A DNA stretch of 64,000 bases from assembly GCF_001563265.1 (NCBI RefSeq), contig NZ_CP005083.1:995001-1059000 (forward strand). Direction: 5' to 3'. The number at the start of each line of letters is the position of its first letter. Within the stretch, counting starts at the first letter, position 1. The position numbers and the translations under genes were made by a program. The notes under the pieces were generated by a model. The model had not been told where the DNA came from and ran no database searches. It saw nothing but the letters and a program-made list of their open reading frames with translations. Shown here piece by piece: positions 49,089 through 57,239 of this stretch. Source of the DNA: Sphingobium sp. TKS. Lineage in GTDB: Bacteria > Pseudomonadota > Alphaproteobacteria > Sphingomonadales > Sphingomonadaceae.

Positions 49089-49931
49089 TTAGGTGCGCAT
49101 GTTCACGATGGTGGTCGACAGCGTGTTGGCCGCTTCGATCGCCTTCGAGTTCGCCTGGAAGTTGCGCTGGGCCGAGATCAGGCTGACCAGCTCTTCCGTG
49201 ATATCGACGTTGGAGCGTTCCAGCGCGCCCGAGCGGACGGAACCATAAAGCCCGCTATTGCCCATGCCGAGCATTGGCGTGCCGCTGGCGTTGGTGGCGG
49301 TCCAGTGCGCGTCGCCCTGCTGGCGCAGGCCTTCCTGACTGTTGAACGCGGCCATGGCGGTTGCGCCCAGATAGACGGTGGTGCCGTCCGCATAGACGCC
49401 GGTGATCTTGCCTTCTTCCGACACGCCGACGCTGGAAAGCTGGTTGCCGGTGCCGCCGTCGGGCCAGTTGGTCGGAACCTTGAGGTCGGTGAGCGACGCG
49501 GTGGTCACCGTGCCCGTCACCGTCGAAACGCCGGTGACCGGATCGAGCGGGATCACCTGGAGCCGGGCGCCGGTGGTGTCGACGGCATAGCGGCTCTCAT
49601 CGACCGAGAAGGCGCCGTTGCGGGTATAGCTGACCTGATTGTCGGCGGTGCGCTTGACCGTGAAGAAGCCTTCGCCGGTGATGGCGAGGTCCAGCGTCTT
49701 GTCGGTGGTTTCGATTGTGCCCTGGGTGAATTGCTGGTTCACGCCCTGCACGCGGACGCCCTGGCCCGACACCTGCGTCGTGGTCTGCATCGGCGCGGAC
49801 GAGAAGATGTCACCGAACACGGCCTTGCTCTTCTTGAACGCGGTCGAATTCACGTTGGCGACATTGTTGGAGATGGTCGAGAGGTCGGACTGGGCCGCCT
49901 TGAGACCGGAAAGCGAGATGTAGAAGGACAT
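49089..49931 (-). CDS. flgE: Short hook protein FlgE
   Basis: 280 residues against about 400 in enterobacteria, so the outer domains are reduced. N-terminal MSFYISLSGLKAAQSDL STISNNVANVNSTAFKK and C-terminal SNVDITEELVSLISAQRNFQANSKAIEAANTLSTTIVN are hook signatures. The start is 55 bases after the flgD stop. A thin surface could reflect a hook without the outer D2 domain. Confidence 0.92.
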   Translation of the reverse strand: MSFYISLSGLKAAQSDLSTISNNVANVNSTAFKKSKAVFGDIFSSAPMQTTTQVSGQGVRVQGVNQQFTQGTIETTDKTLDLAITGEGFFTVKRTADNQVSYTRNGAFSVDESRYAVDTTGARLQVIPLDPVTGVSTVTGTVTTASLTDLKVPTNWPDGGTGNQLSSVGVSEEGKITGVYADGTTVYLGATAMAAFNSQEGLRQQGDAHWTATNASGTPMLGMGNSGLYGSVRSGALERSNVDITEELVSLISAQRNFQANSKAIEAANTLSTTIVNMRT

Positions 49932-49985
49932 GGCGTTGCTCCTTGGGTGAAAAGGATCTTGGGGTTGAAAAGGATTCGAGTGAAG

Positions 49986-50642
49986 TTAGGCGAGGGAAAT
50001 GGCGTCGGACGGGCTGTAGGTGCCCAATGGGGTAATGAGCTTGGACGAACTGCCGTCGGCGGGTGACTGGACGGCGGCGATGGTAGTCCAGCTCGCGACG
50101 CGGCTGGGCGTGGCGCCGTTGACCTTGATCTTCAGCGCATCGGTGGCGACGGTGTTGCCTGCGTCATCCTTGCCGTCCCAAAAGAAATTGACGTTGCCCG
50201 CAGGCTGATTGCCAAGGTCGATGGTCTTGAGGACGTTGCCGTTGCCGTCGACCAGATCGACGCTCGCGCCGCTGGTGGCGTCGGCAAAGCTCAGCTGGCC
50301 CATATATTGGCCGGCGGCGTCGGGCGCGGCGATATTGCTCTGGACCAGCATCGACTTGCCGATCCAGCTCGCCGCATCGCCCAGCCGGGTGCCGCTCAGT
50401 TCGGACGCCAGGCCTTTCAACGTCTGATTCATTTCCGCGATGCCGCTGCTATTGGTGATGGTCGCCATCTGCGAGACCATCTGGGCGTTATCCATTGGTT
50501 CGAACGGATCCTGCGTCTGCATCTGCGCGGTCAGCAGGCGCAGGAAATCCGCCTGGCCCATTTCCGACTTGCCGGTGCCGACATTGGCATAGGGGTTATA
50601 GACCGAAAGCCCCGCGCTGTCGGTTGCGGTGGTGGTCGTCAT
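49986..50642 (-). CDS. flgD: Hook-capping protein FlgD
   Basis: 218 residues. The conserved N-terminal motif MGQADFLRLLTAQMQTQDPFEPMDNAQMVSQMATITNSSGI is unmistakable; the rest is a beta domain (FlgD Ig-like/tudor). It caps the growing hook. It overlaps flgC by 4 bases. Confidence 0.95.
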   Translation of the reverse strand: MTTTTATDSAGLSVYNPYANVGTGKSEMGQADFLRLLTAQMQTQDPFEPMDNAQMVSQMATITNSSGIAEMNQTLKGLASELSGTRLGDAASWIGKSMLVQSNIAAPDAAGQYMGQLSFADATSGASVDLVDGNGNVLKTIDLGNQPAGNVNFFWDGKDDAGNTVATDALKIKVNGATPSRVASWTTIAAVQSPADGSSSKLITPLGTYSPSDAISLA

Positions 50643-51070
50643 TTGCCGATCCTTATGGTTTCGAGCATCAGGGATTTGGCGGTGTTGAGCACCTGCACAT
50701 TGTTCTGGTACATGCGGGCGGTCTCGATCATGTCGACCAGCTCCGCGCTGCTATCCACGGCCGCTTCCCAGACATCGCCATTCTTATCGGCCAGCGGATG
50801 GTTGGGATCGTGGCGCTTGGTGGGCTGCGCATTGGTTGTGACGACATTCTGGACCTTGACGGTCGAGACGCCGGGGCTGTCGGTGACCGACTGGAACACC
50901 GGCTTGATCGCGCGATAGGCCTCCGCTGCGCTGCCGGTGACATTGCCGGCATTGGCCATGTTGGATGCGGTCGCGTTCAGGCGCACGAGCTGCGCGCTCA
51001 TGGCGCGGCCGGCGATGTCGAAGACGTTCAAGGGGCCAGAACCCGAAGATCCGTAACCGCTCATGCTCAT
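50639..51070 (-). CDS. flgC: Proximal rod protein FlgC
   Basis: 143 residues. Signature NVFDIAGRAMSAQLVRLNATASNMANAGN and the C-terminal AELVDMIETARMYQNNVQVLNTAKSLMLETI. It overlaps flgB by 4 bases and flgD by 4 bases. Confidence 0.95.
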   Translation of the reverse strand: MSMSGYGSSGSGPLNVFDIAGRAMSAQLVRLNATASNMANAGNVTGSAAEAYRAIKPVFQSVTDSPGVSTVKVQNVVTTNAQPTKRHDPNHPLADKNGDVWEAAVDSSAELVDMIETARMYQNNVQVLNTAKSLMLETIRIGK

Positions 51071-51435
51071 TCTCCCTTCAAGGCGCGCGTGATGGTGTTG
51101 ATGCGGCCCTCAAGGAAGGAGAGGGTCGTGCGATATTTGACGGCGTTTTCCGCAAACAGCGTCTGTTCGGTGCTGAGTTCGACGGTGTTGCCGTCAAGGC
51201 TGGATTGCAGCGGCACGCGATAGCCCATCGAGTCATCGACAGCTTGCGACACGTCGGCGGCCGACTTGCTCTGCTGCGTGGTGGCTTCCTTCAGCGCGGA
51301 CTCGAAATCGATGTCGCGCGCCTTGTAACCGGGCGTCGAGGCGTTCGCGATGTTGGACGCGAGCAGGGAGAGCCGCTGCGAGCGAAGCGCCAGCGCCTTT
51401 CCATGTATCCCGAACAATCCGTCTTCCAGCGACAT
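51067..51435 (-). CDS. flgB: Proximal rod protein FlgB
   Basis: 122 residues from the ATG at 51435, which has a GGAAAGA ribosome site; the frame is open upstream into the promoter region, but MSLEDGLFGIHGKALALRS is the family start. The motif QRLSLLASNIANASTPGYKARDIDF is conserved. It is the first gene of the long minus-strand rod/hook operon and is preceded by a sigma-54 site and CGGCAA half-sites. Confidence 0.94.
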   Translation of the reverse strand: MSLEDGLFGIHGKALALRSQRLSLLASNIANASTPGYKARDIDFESALKEATTQQSKSAADVSQAVDDSMGYRVPLQSSLDGNTVELSTEQTLFAENAVKYRTTLSFLEGRINTITRALKGE

Positions 51436-51537
51436 TTTCGTCTTTCCGTTTTTTCGACCCTGAAGGCCTAAAACTTGCCGATCCTCCGCCGTTCTAAGGC
51501 CTGATGGCGTGAACTGCGGCTGATCCAGCCTGATATT

Positions 51538-51554
51538 CGCAAAAGCCGTGCCAA
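51538..51554 (-). promoter_or_regulatory. Sigma-54 promoter of flgB operon
   Basis: Minus strand TTGGCACG-GCTT-TTGCG, a near-perfect -24/-12 element about 105 bases before the flgB ATG. Half-sites for an activator lie 20-110 bases further upstream. Confidence 0.8.
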
Positions 51555-51572
51555 TTTGCGTGGGTGACGCAT

Positions 51573-51664
51573 CGGCAAGGCAGAAATGGCGGAAATCCGG
51601 GGGTTCGCATGGGCATGGCGGCAAGGGCGGCAGAAATTTGCCGGTCGGTGGCAGGGCTTTGCCG
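51573..51664. promoter_or_regulatory. Candidate FlbD-type activator sites before flgB
   Basis: CGGCAA at 51573 and 51619, and TTGCCG at 51638 and 51659. The palindrome CGGCA-GAAATT-TGCCG occupies 51628-51643. The same hexamers are arrayed before the FlbD-like gene at 62714-62759. Their distance upstream of a -24/-12 promoter fits enhancer use. Confidence 0.5.
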
Positions 51665-51695
51665 CCTGACCGGAGGATGAGTTGGGGACGGTGAT

Positions 51696-52364
51696 ATGAT
51701 CGGTATCTTGGCGCATTTGTTCGATCCCCTGACCTTGCTGGCGATGATGGCCGGCATCGGGATCGTTGCGCTGTTCCAGAATGGCGGGCGGGCGCTGGGC
51801 CGCGCCTTTGCGGCGTTGGCGCCTTTGCTGAGCGCCGATCCGGCCAAGGATCGCGACGCCGCGCGGGCGGCGCTGCTCAAGATCGATCAGGTGGCGCAAC
51901 TGCGTGGCCTGGCCTGCACGGACCGGGTGAAGACTGCCAATCCTTTCCTGACCCAGGCTGCGCGCAAGCTCGCCAATTGCGAGAAGACCGATCAGTTCGA
52001 ACTGTGGGCGGCGCAGACCCTGGCCGACCGTGCGCAGCGGCATGCAAGCGCCCGCAACGTCTGGCTTTCGATTGCCGATGCCGCGCCCGCTTTGGGCATG
52101 GCGGGGACGATCATCGGGTTGGTCGGCATGTTCGCGGGGATGGACGATCCCGCCAGGCTGGGGCCGTCCATGGCGCTGGCCCTGCTCACCACTTTCTATG
52201 GCGTCGTGATCGCCAATATCATGGCCGCGCCCATCGCTGCGCGGCTGGCTGACCTGTCGGAACGTGAACTGGCCTGGCAGAAGGAAGTGGCGGACCGCAT
52301 GGCGGCGATTGCGCGCCGGGAAAATGTGCCGCTGCGCCGCGCCTCGATCCGTGAGGTCGCATGA
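51696..52364 (+). CDS. Second, short MotA/PomA-like channel protein
   Basis: 222 residues. The C-terminal half matches MotA/PomA segments 3 and 4 (ADAAPALGMAGTIIGLVGMF, then ALLTTFYGVVIANIMAAPIAARL), but only one hydrophobic segment (residues 10-30) precedes the cytoplasmic loop. The first of the four usual membrane helices is missing, leaving an ExbB/TolQ-like three-helix plan. Its stop overlaps the next MotB-like gene by 4 bases. It lies between flgB and flgA, divergent from flgB, while canonical motBA are at 40.9 kb. Confidence 0.8.
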   Translation: MIGILAHLFDPLTLLAMMAGIGIVALFQNGGRALGRAFAALAPLLSADPAKDRDAARAALLKIDQVAQLRGLACTDRVKTANPFLTQAARKLANCEKTDQFELWAAQTLADRAQRHASARNVWLSIADAAPALGMAGTIIGLVGMFAGMDDPARLGPSMALALLTTFYGVVIANIMAAPIAARLADLSERELAWQKEVADRMAAIARRENVPLRRASIREVA

Positions 52365-52846
52365 GCATCCTGACATCCTCCGGCGCCCGGCGCAGCCGCT
52401 GGGCGCTCAGCTTTGCCGATCTGCTGCTGCTGCTGCTCGGCTTTTTCGTAATGTTGCAGGCCAGCGGGCAGCGCCGGGACGCGATGCTGGCGCAGGTGCG
52501 TCAGCAATTTGGTGGACGAGCGCTTGCCAAGGCGACGGAAATGCGGGCGGCCGAACTGTTCCTGCCGGGCGAGGCGCTGCTCACGCCAGCGGGAGAGGCG
52601 CGTCTGGCGGCCTTGGCGGGACGTTTCGCTTCGGGCCGGACTCGGCTGGAGATCAGCAGCCAGGGGACCGATCCAGGGCGGCAGCGCTTCGATTCGTGGG
52701 ATTTGGCGGCGGCGCGGCTGGGGGCCGTGGCGCGGGGCTTGAAAGGCCATGGCGTCGGCCGGGACCGGCTGGTCATTCGCGGGTTGGACCAGCTCGACGG
52801 TGCTTCGGGCAAGGGGCAGGTCATCCGGGTCATGCCGGGCAGGTAA
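52361..52846 (+). CDS. Second, minimal MotB-like protein
   Basis: 161 residues. One membrane segment carries an Asp in the MotB/ExbD place (SFADLLLLLLGFFVMLQ). The periplasmic part keeps only a reduced OmpA-like fold: WDLAAARLGAVARGLKGHGVGRDRLVIRGLD matches the family's second half, but the usual GHTD motif is replaced by ISSQGTD. It should form a small ion-driven unit with the preceding gene. Whether it powers the flagellum or something else is unknown. Confidence 0.75.
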   Translation: MSILTSSGARRSRWALSFADLLLLLLGFFVMLQASGQRRDAMLAQVRQQFGGRALAKATEMRAAELFLPGEALLTPAGEARLAALAGRFASGRTRLEISSQGTDPGRQRFDSWDLAAARLGAVARGLKGHGVGRDRLVIRGLDQLDGASGKGQVIRVMPGR

Positions 52847-52852
52847 TGCAGC

Positions 52853-52869
52853 TTGGCACGATATTTGCT
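52853..52869 (+). promoter_or_regulatory. Sigma-54 promoter of flgA
   Basis: TTGGCACG-ATAT-TTGCT, full match to the -24/-12 consensus, 43 bases before the flgA GTG. It begins 6 bases after the stop of the MotB-like gene. Confidence 0.85.
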
Positions 52870-52911
52870 TTTCTCAATGGTTGATGCTGTCCGCTTCATC
52901 GGAGAGAAACC

Positions 52912-53460
52912 GTGACGAATTTCCCCAAGATCCTCCTTCTGGCGCTGTCCATATCGGCGTCCGATCCTGCGCTGGCGCAGCAGAAGTTCGAGAATCTGGA
53001 TCGTATCGACAGCTTGGTTGCGATGACCGTGGGCGCCAATATAGGCGAGCCGGGCGGCCCCATCGCGCCGGTGGACCGGCGGTTGCGGCTGGCCGCCTGC
53101 CCCACGACGCCCGGCGTCGAAGGCCCGGTCTTCGGTGCGGCGATCGTCAAATGCGACGCCTTGGGCTGGCGCATCCGCGTGCCTTTGGGCGCGGGTGCGG
53201 CGGCGGCGTCTTCCGGGCCGGTTGCGCGCTACGCGCCTGCCGCGCGGGCCATCCCCAAGGAGGCCGTCGTGAAGAAGGGCGATCCTGTCCAACTGATGGC
53301 GGGCAATGCGAGTTTCAGCGTCTCGCGCATGATGGTCGCGGACGAGGACGGCGCGGTGGGTCAGACGATCCGCGTGCGCGAGGACAAGAAAGCCGCGCCG
53401 ATTCTGGCGCAGGTCGTGGAAATGGGAATAGTTCGTGTTCCGGGATTTAATAATTTTTGA
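52912..53460 (+). CDS. flgA: P-ring chaperone FlgA
   Basis: 182 residues starting at GTG with GGAGAG upstream. Signal peptide (1-22). The C-terminal half is the SAF domain (AVVKKGDPVQLMAGNASFSVSRMMVADEDGAVGQTIRVREDKKAAPILAQVVEMGIVRV), the usual hallmark. It guides FlgI assembly in the periplasm. It sits directly behind its own sigma-54 promoter. Confidence 0.9.
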   Translation: MTNFPKILLLALSISASDPALAQQKFENLDRIDSLVAMTVGANIGEPGGPIAPVDRRLRLAACPTTPGVEGPVFGAAIVKCDALGWRIRVPLGAGAAAASSGPVARYAPAARAIPKEAVVKKGDPVQLMAGNASFSVSRMMVADEDGAVGQTIRVREDKKAAPILAQVVEMGIVRVPGFNNF

Positions 53461-53473
53461 ACCCGGCCGTATA
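53447..53473 (+). promoter_or_regulatory. Sigma-28-like promoter of flgM
   Basis: TTAA, 15 bases, GCCGTATA, ending 33 bases before the flgM ATG. The -35 has one mismatch to TAAA and the -10 core GCCG is exact. It overlaps the 3' end of flgA. A late-class flgM promoter fits known flagellar logic. Confidence 0.45.
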
Positions 53474-53506
53474 TAGGCTGTGCGGGACGAATGAAGGATT
53501 GAAACG

Positions 53507-53788
53507 ATGATCAAGTCTGTCGGCCAGAATATCAGCGCCGCCCTGGAGGCGACCCGCCTGAAGGAAGGCGGCAAGACGACGCGTGCTTCGGCGGCCGGTT
53601 CGGCTGTCAGCGCATCTTCGACGGCCAGTTCCGCCAGTCCTGCTGCCCGCATGGCGGCGGAAGGCGCGCCGGTCGACATGGATCGGGTGGCCGCCATCAA
53701 GGCTGCGATCGCGTCGGGCAATTATCCGGTCGATCCGGCGGCGATCGCTGATCGCATGATCGCCCTCGACCTGCCGGTCGCGGACTGA
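53507..53788 (+). CDS. flgM: Anti-sigma-28 factor FlgM
   Basis: 93 residues, with an Ala/Ser-rich flexible first half and the conserved helical C-terminus (VDMDRVAAIKAAIASGNYPVDPAAIADRMIAL). It holds sigma-28 (FliA, encoded at 57240) until it is exported through the finished hook. The start has AAGGA seven bases upstream. Confidence 0.88.
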   Translation: MIKSVGQNISAALEATRLKEGGKTTRASAAGSAVSASSTASSASPAARMAAEGAPVDMDRVAAIKAAIASGNYPVDPAAIADRMIALDLPVAD

Positions 53789-53796
53789 ACCGTCCC

Positions 53797-54105
53797 ATGC
53801 CGCTCGGTCTTGCAGCGCTGGATGCGTTGAACGCGGCTTTCGAAGAGCTGCGGTCGGTGCTGGACGGCACGGACGTTGCGGCGATCGAAGCGGCGACCCG
53901 CCGGATTGCCGCAGCCGCCTCCACCGTCCGCGCCATTGGCGTGTGGCGTTCCGATGAGGTGGTGCGGGAACGGCTGAAGGCTTTGCAGCCCCTGATCGAA
54001 TCGGCGCGGGTTCGCACCAACCTGCTCGCCGATCATGCGAATCAGCGGTTGACCATTCTCGCCGCTCAGGGCGCGGAAACCGCGCCGCTGGTATACGGCC
54101 GCTAA
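53797..54105 (+). CDS. flgN: FlgN-like export chaperone
   Basis: 102 residues, all helical, in the usual place after flgM (8 bases). The pattern of long amphipathic helices with LKALQPLIESARVRTNLLADHANQRL fits FlgN, which escorts FlgK and FlgL. Similarity is weak, so the name rests partly on position. A terminator follows. Confidence 0.7.
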   Translation: MPLGLAALDALNAAFEELRSVLDGTDVAAIEAATRRIAAAASTVRAIGVWRSDEVVRERLKALQPLIESARVRTNLLADHANQRLTILAAQGAETAPLVYGR

Positions 54106-54136
54106 AAAAACCGCCATTTTCTGCTTGTTTCCGCAA

Positions 54137-54158
54137 GGCGCCCACGGGCGCCTTTTTT
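54137..54158 (+). terminator. Rho-independent terminator after flgN
   Basis: GGCGCC, loop CACG, GGCGCC, then six T residues, 32 bases after the flgN stop. Confidence 0.85.
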
Positions 54159-54208
54159 GCGTCGAACCGAACGCGAAAAGCAAATTATGACCGCGCGTTA
54201 ACCAAATC

Positions 54209-54225
54209 TTGGCACGTCACTTGCT
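54209..54225 (+). promoter_or_regulatory. Sigma-54 promoter of the transglycosylase-flhA-fliA unit
   Basis: TTGGCACG-TCAC-TTGCT, full consensus match, 39 bases before the GTG of the lytic transglycosylase gene. Confidence 0.85.
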
Positions 54226-54263
54226 CTATTGACCCTCGATACCAATGGGGATTTGAGCAACCA

Positions 54264-55085
54264 GTGTCGGCTTTCGCAGACATCACCGCAACAGGCGCTT
54301 CGGCGGGCAATCGCGTGACCAACGCGATCGCCATGGCCAGCCGCAGGACAGGCGTGGACTTCGCCTATCTGCTGGGGCAGGCGAAGATCGAAAGCAGCCT
54401 GAACCCCACCGCCCGCGCCACGACTTCGTCCGCGACAGGGCTGTACCAGTTCGTCGATCAAAGCTGGCTGGCGGTCATCGACCAGCATGGCAGCGAATAT
54501 GGCCTGGGCTGGGCCGCCGACGCGATCAGCCGGGGCAGCAATGGCCATTATTATGTGTCCGACCCCGATTTGCGTCAGCAGATCCTCGACCTGCGCAAGC
54601 ATCCGGAAACCGCCTCCGTCATGGCGGCCGAACATGCGGCCGACAACAAGGCCACTCTGGAACAGCGGCTGGGCCGCGAGGCTGAGCCGGTCGATCTCTA
54701 CATGGCCCATTTCCTGGGCGTTGGCGGGGCGAGCAAATTCCTGGCGATGAACGACCGCGCGCCCGACGCGACGGCAGCGTCGATGTTCCCGGCGGCGGCG
54801 CGGGCCAACCGCTCGATCTTCTACGACCGCCAGGGCAATGCCCGCAGCTTTGCCGAAATCCGTGATCGCTTTGCCTCGAAGCTCCAGAAGGGTTTCGATT
54901 CGATCGGCACCGGCGATATTCAATATGCCGACAACGCGCTGCCCTCCGGCGCGAAGACGGTCCAGCCCGCCGATTATGTGCGGATCGAAACCCAGCGCCT
55001 TGCGACCGCCGCCGACGTCACCGTCCGGCCGGAACCGCAGACCGCGCGCCTCGCCTATCTCATGCTCGCCACCCTCGGAAGGTAA
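54264..55085 (+). CDS. Flagellar lytic transglycosylase-like protein
   Basis: 273 residues from the GTG at 54264, directly behind a sigma-54 site. The transglycosylase motif is visible: FAYLLGQAKIESSLNPTA with catalytic Glu41, followed by ATGLYQFVDQSWL. No obvious Sec signal peptide, so export may go through the flagellar apparatus. It probably opens the wall for rod growth, the job of the FlgJ muramidase domain that is missing here. Genes flhA and fliA follow after 9 and 12 bases, in one transcript. Confidence 0.83.
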   Translation: MSAFADITATGASAGNRVTNAIAMASRRTGVDFAYLLGQAKIESSLNPTARATTSSATGLYQFVDQSWLAVIDQHGSEYGLGWAADAISRGSNGHYYVSDPDLRQQILDLRKHPETASVMAAEHAADNKATLEQRLGREAEPVDLYMAHFLGVGGASKFLAMNDRAPDATAASMFPAAARANRSIFYDRQGNARSFAEIRDRFASKLQKGFDSIGTGDIQYADNALPSGAKTVQPADYVRIETQRLATAADVTVRPEPQTARLAYLMLATLGR

Positions 55086-55094
55086 CGGCCAAAG

Positions 55095-57227
55095 ATGACT
55101 CCTGCCCAAGTCAAAGCGAAGATCTGGACGAGCGCCGCCAAGGGAGCGGTGTTGCCCTTTGCGACGCTGATGGTCGTGCTGTTCATGATGGTGCCGGTGC
55201 CTGCGTTCATGCTGGACGTCGGGTTCATCACCAACATCATGATCAGCCTGGCCGTGCTGATGGTCGCGCTGAACGCCGCCAAGCCGCTGGATTTCTCCAG
55301 CTTTCCAACGGTGCTGCTGTTCGCGACGCTGCTGCGGCTGGCGCTGAACGTCGCCTCGACCCGCGTGGTGCTGGTGCAGGGGCATGAAGGGTCGGACGCG
55401 GCGGGCCATGTCATCGAGGCGTTCGGGCATTTCCTGATCGGCGGCGATTATGTCGTCGGCATCTTCGTCTTCGCCATCCTGATGATCATCAACCTGGTCG
55501 TCATCACCAAGGGCGCGGGCCGCGTGTCGGAAGTGTCTGCGCGTTTCACCCTGGATGCCTTGCCCGGCAAGCAGATGGCGATCGACGCCGATTTGAACGC
55601 CGGCCTGCTGACGCCGGAAGAAGCCAAGGTCCGCCGCCGCGAAGTCGCGACCGAGGCGGATTTCTACGGTTCCATGGACGGTGCCAGCAAGTTCGTGAAG
55701 GGCGATGCGGTTGCGGGCATCCTGATCCTGGCCATCAACATCGTCGGCGGCATCATATTGGGCGTGGTCAGTCATGGCCTGTCGATCGGAGAGGCCGCGC
55801 AAACCTATATCGTTCTTGCCATCGGTGACGCGCTGGTCGCGCAGGTTCCGGCGCTGCTGCTCTCCATCGCGGCGGCGGCCATCGTCACCCGCGTCGGCAG
55901 CGAACAGGATCTGGGCGGCCAGATCACCAGCCAGTTCGGTTCGGGCAAGGCCTGGATTCCGGTGGCGGCGATCCTGACTTTCCTCGGCATTTTGCCGGGC
56001 ATGCCGCACATGATCATCCTGTCCGCCGCCGCGATCGCGGGGGGCATCGCCTGGCAGCTCCGCAAGGCCGGTCAGCGCAAGGCGGCCGAACCTGAACCGG
56101 TTGCCCCGCCGCCGAACCCCGCGCTGATCGAATGGAACGACGTGTCCGATGGCGCGGTGCTGGGGCTGGAGATCGGCTATGGCCTGATCGGCCTGGTCGA
56201 CGAGCGCAAGGGCGCGCCGCTGATGGCCCGCATCACCGGCATTCGTCGCCAGCTTTCGAAGGAACTGGGCTTCGTCGTGCCGATGGTCCGCGTGAAGGAC
56301 AATCTGGCGCTGGAGCCGAACCAGTATCGCATCACCATCGCCGGCGTCGTCGTGGGCGAGGACGAGATCTTCCCCGACGATCTGCTGGCGCTCGACAGTG
56401 GCGCGCTGGAGAGCACAGTGTCCGGCCGCGAGGCCAAAGACCCGACCTTCGGCCTCGACGCTGTCTGGATTTCGCCTGCCAAGCGCAGCGAGGCCGTGGT
56501 CGCGGGCTATACCGTGGTCGATCCGCCGACGGTGGTCGCCACCCATCTCAACCAGCTCATCGCGATGAACGCCAGCGAGATGTTCGGCCTGGACGAAGCG
56601 CGCAAGCTGCTCGACAACCTCAAGGAAGCCGCGCCGCAACTGGTCGATGGCCTCACGCCGGGGCTGCTGAACCTGACGCAGATTTCCGCGCTTTGCCGCG
56701 CTCTGCTGGCCGAAGGGATCGCGCTCAAGGACTTCCGCCGCATTTGCGAGGCGATGGTCGATGCGGCCCGCCCGGATATGAACCTCGACCAGCTTGTCGA
56801 AGCGGTGCGTCAGCGCATCGGCTCGCTCATCATCCAGGGGCTGGTGCCGGTGAAGATGCCGCTGCCGGTCATCACGCTGGACGGCGATCTGGAAGCGCTG
56901 CTGGCGCAGGCGATGCGCGTCGCGGGCGATGCGCGTCACCCGATCGAGCCCGCGCTCGCCAACCGCATCATCGAGGCGGTGGTGCAGGCCGCCCGCCCGT
57001 TGCTGGGACAGGCGCGCAACTTCGCCATCGTCACCTCGCCGCTCGCACGCCGCGCGCTGGCTCGCCTGTTCAAGCCGCATCTGCCGGAGACGCCCGTGCT
57101 GTCCTTCCTGGAAATCCCCGATGGCAAGGGCGTGGAGGTCGTCGCCGTGGTCGGCGGCGAGCAGCGGCCTGCGCCACGCCATGATCCTTTGCCCAGAGAG
57201 TCCGCCGCCCGAGAGCGCGTCGCCTGA
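55095..57227 (+). CDS. flhA: Flagellar export gate protein FlhA
   Basis: 710 residues. The N-terminal half has eight membrane segments with the FHIPEP-like loop FVKGDAVAGILILAINIVGG preceded by MAIDADLNAGLLTPEEAKVRRREVATEADFYGSMDGASKFVKGD. The C-terminal half is the cytoplasmic ring domain. It forms the export-gate nonamer of the flagellar secretion apparatus. Its partners flhB, fliPQR lie outside the window. Confidence 0.97.
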   Translation: MTPAQVKAKIWTSAAKGAVLPFATLMVVLFMMVPVPAFMLDVGFITNIMISLAVLMVALNAAKPLDFSSFPTVLLFATLLRLALNVASTRVVLVQGHEGSDAAGHVIEAFGHFLIGGDYVVGIFVFAILMIINLVVITKGAGRVSEVSARFTLDALPGKQMAIDADLNAGLLTPEEAKVRRREVATEADFYGSMDGASKFVKGDAVAGILILAINIVGGIILGVVSHGLSIGEAAQTYIVLAIGDALVAQVPALLLSIAAAAIVTRVGSEQDLGGQITSQFGSGKAWIPVAAILTFLGILPGMPHMIILSAAAIAGGIAWQLRKAGQRKAAEPEPVAPPPNPALIEWNDVSDGAVLGLEIGYGLIGLVDERKGAPLMARITGIRRQLSKELGFVVPMVRVKDNLALEPNQYRITIAGVVVGEDEIFPDDLLALDSGALESTVSGREAKDPTFGLDAVWISPAKRSEAVVAGYTVVDPPTVVATHLNQLIAMNASEMFGLDEARKLLDNLKEAAPQLVDGLTPGLLNLTQISALCRALLAEGIALKDFRRICEAMVDAARPDMNLDQLVEAVRQRIGSLIIQGLVPVKMPLPVITLDGDLEALLAQAMRVAGDARHPIEPALANRIIEAVVQAARPLLGQARNFAIVTSPLARRALARLFKPHLPETPVLSFLEIPDGKGVEVVAVVGGEQRPAPRHDPLPRESAARERVA

Positions 57228-57239
57228 GGAGCCTGACCA

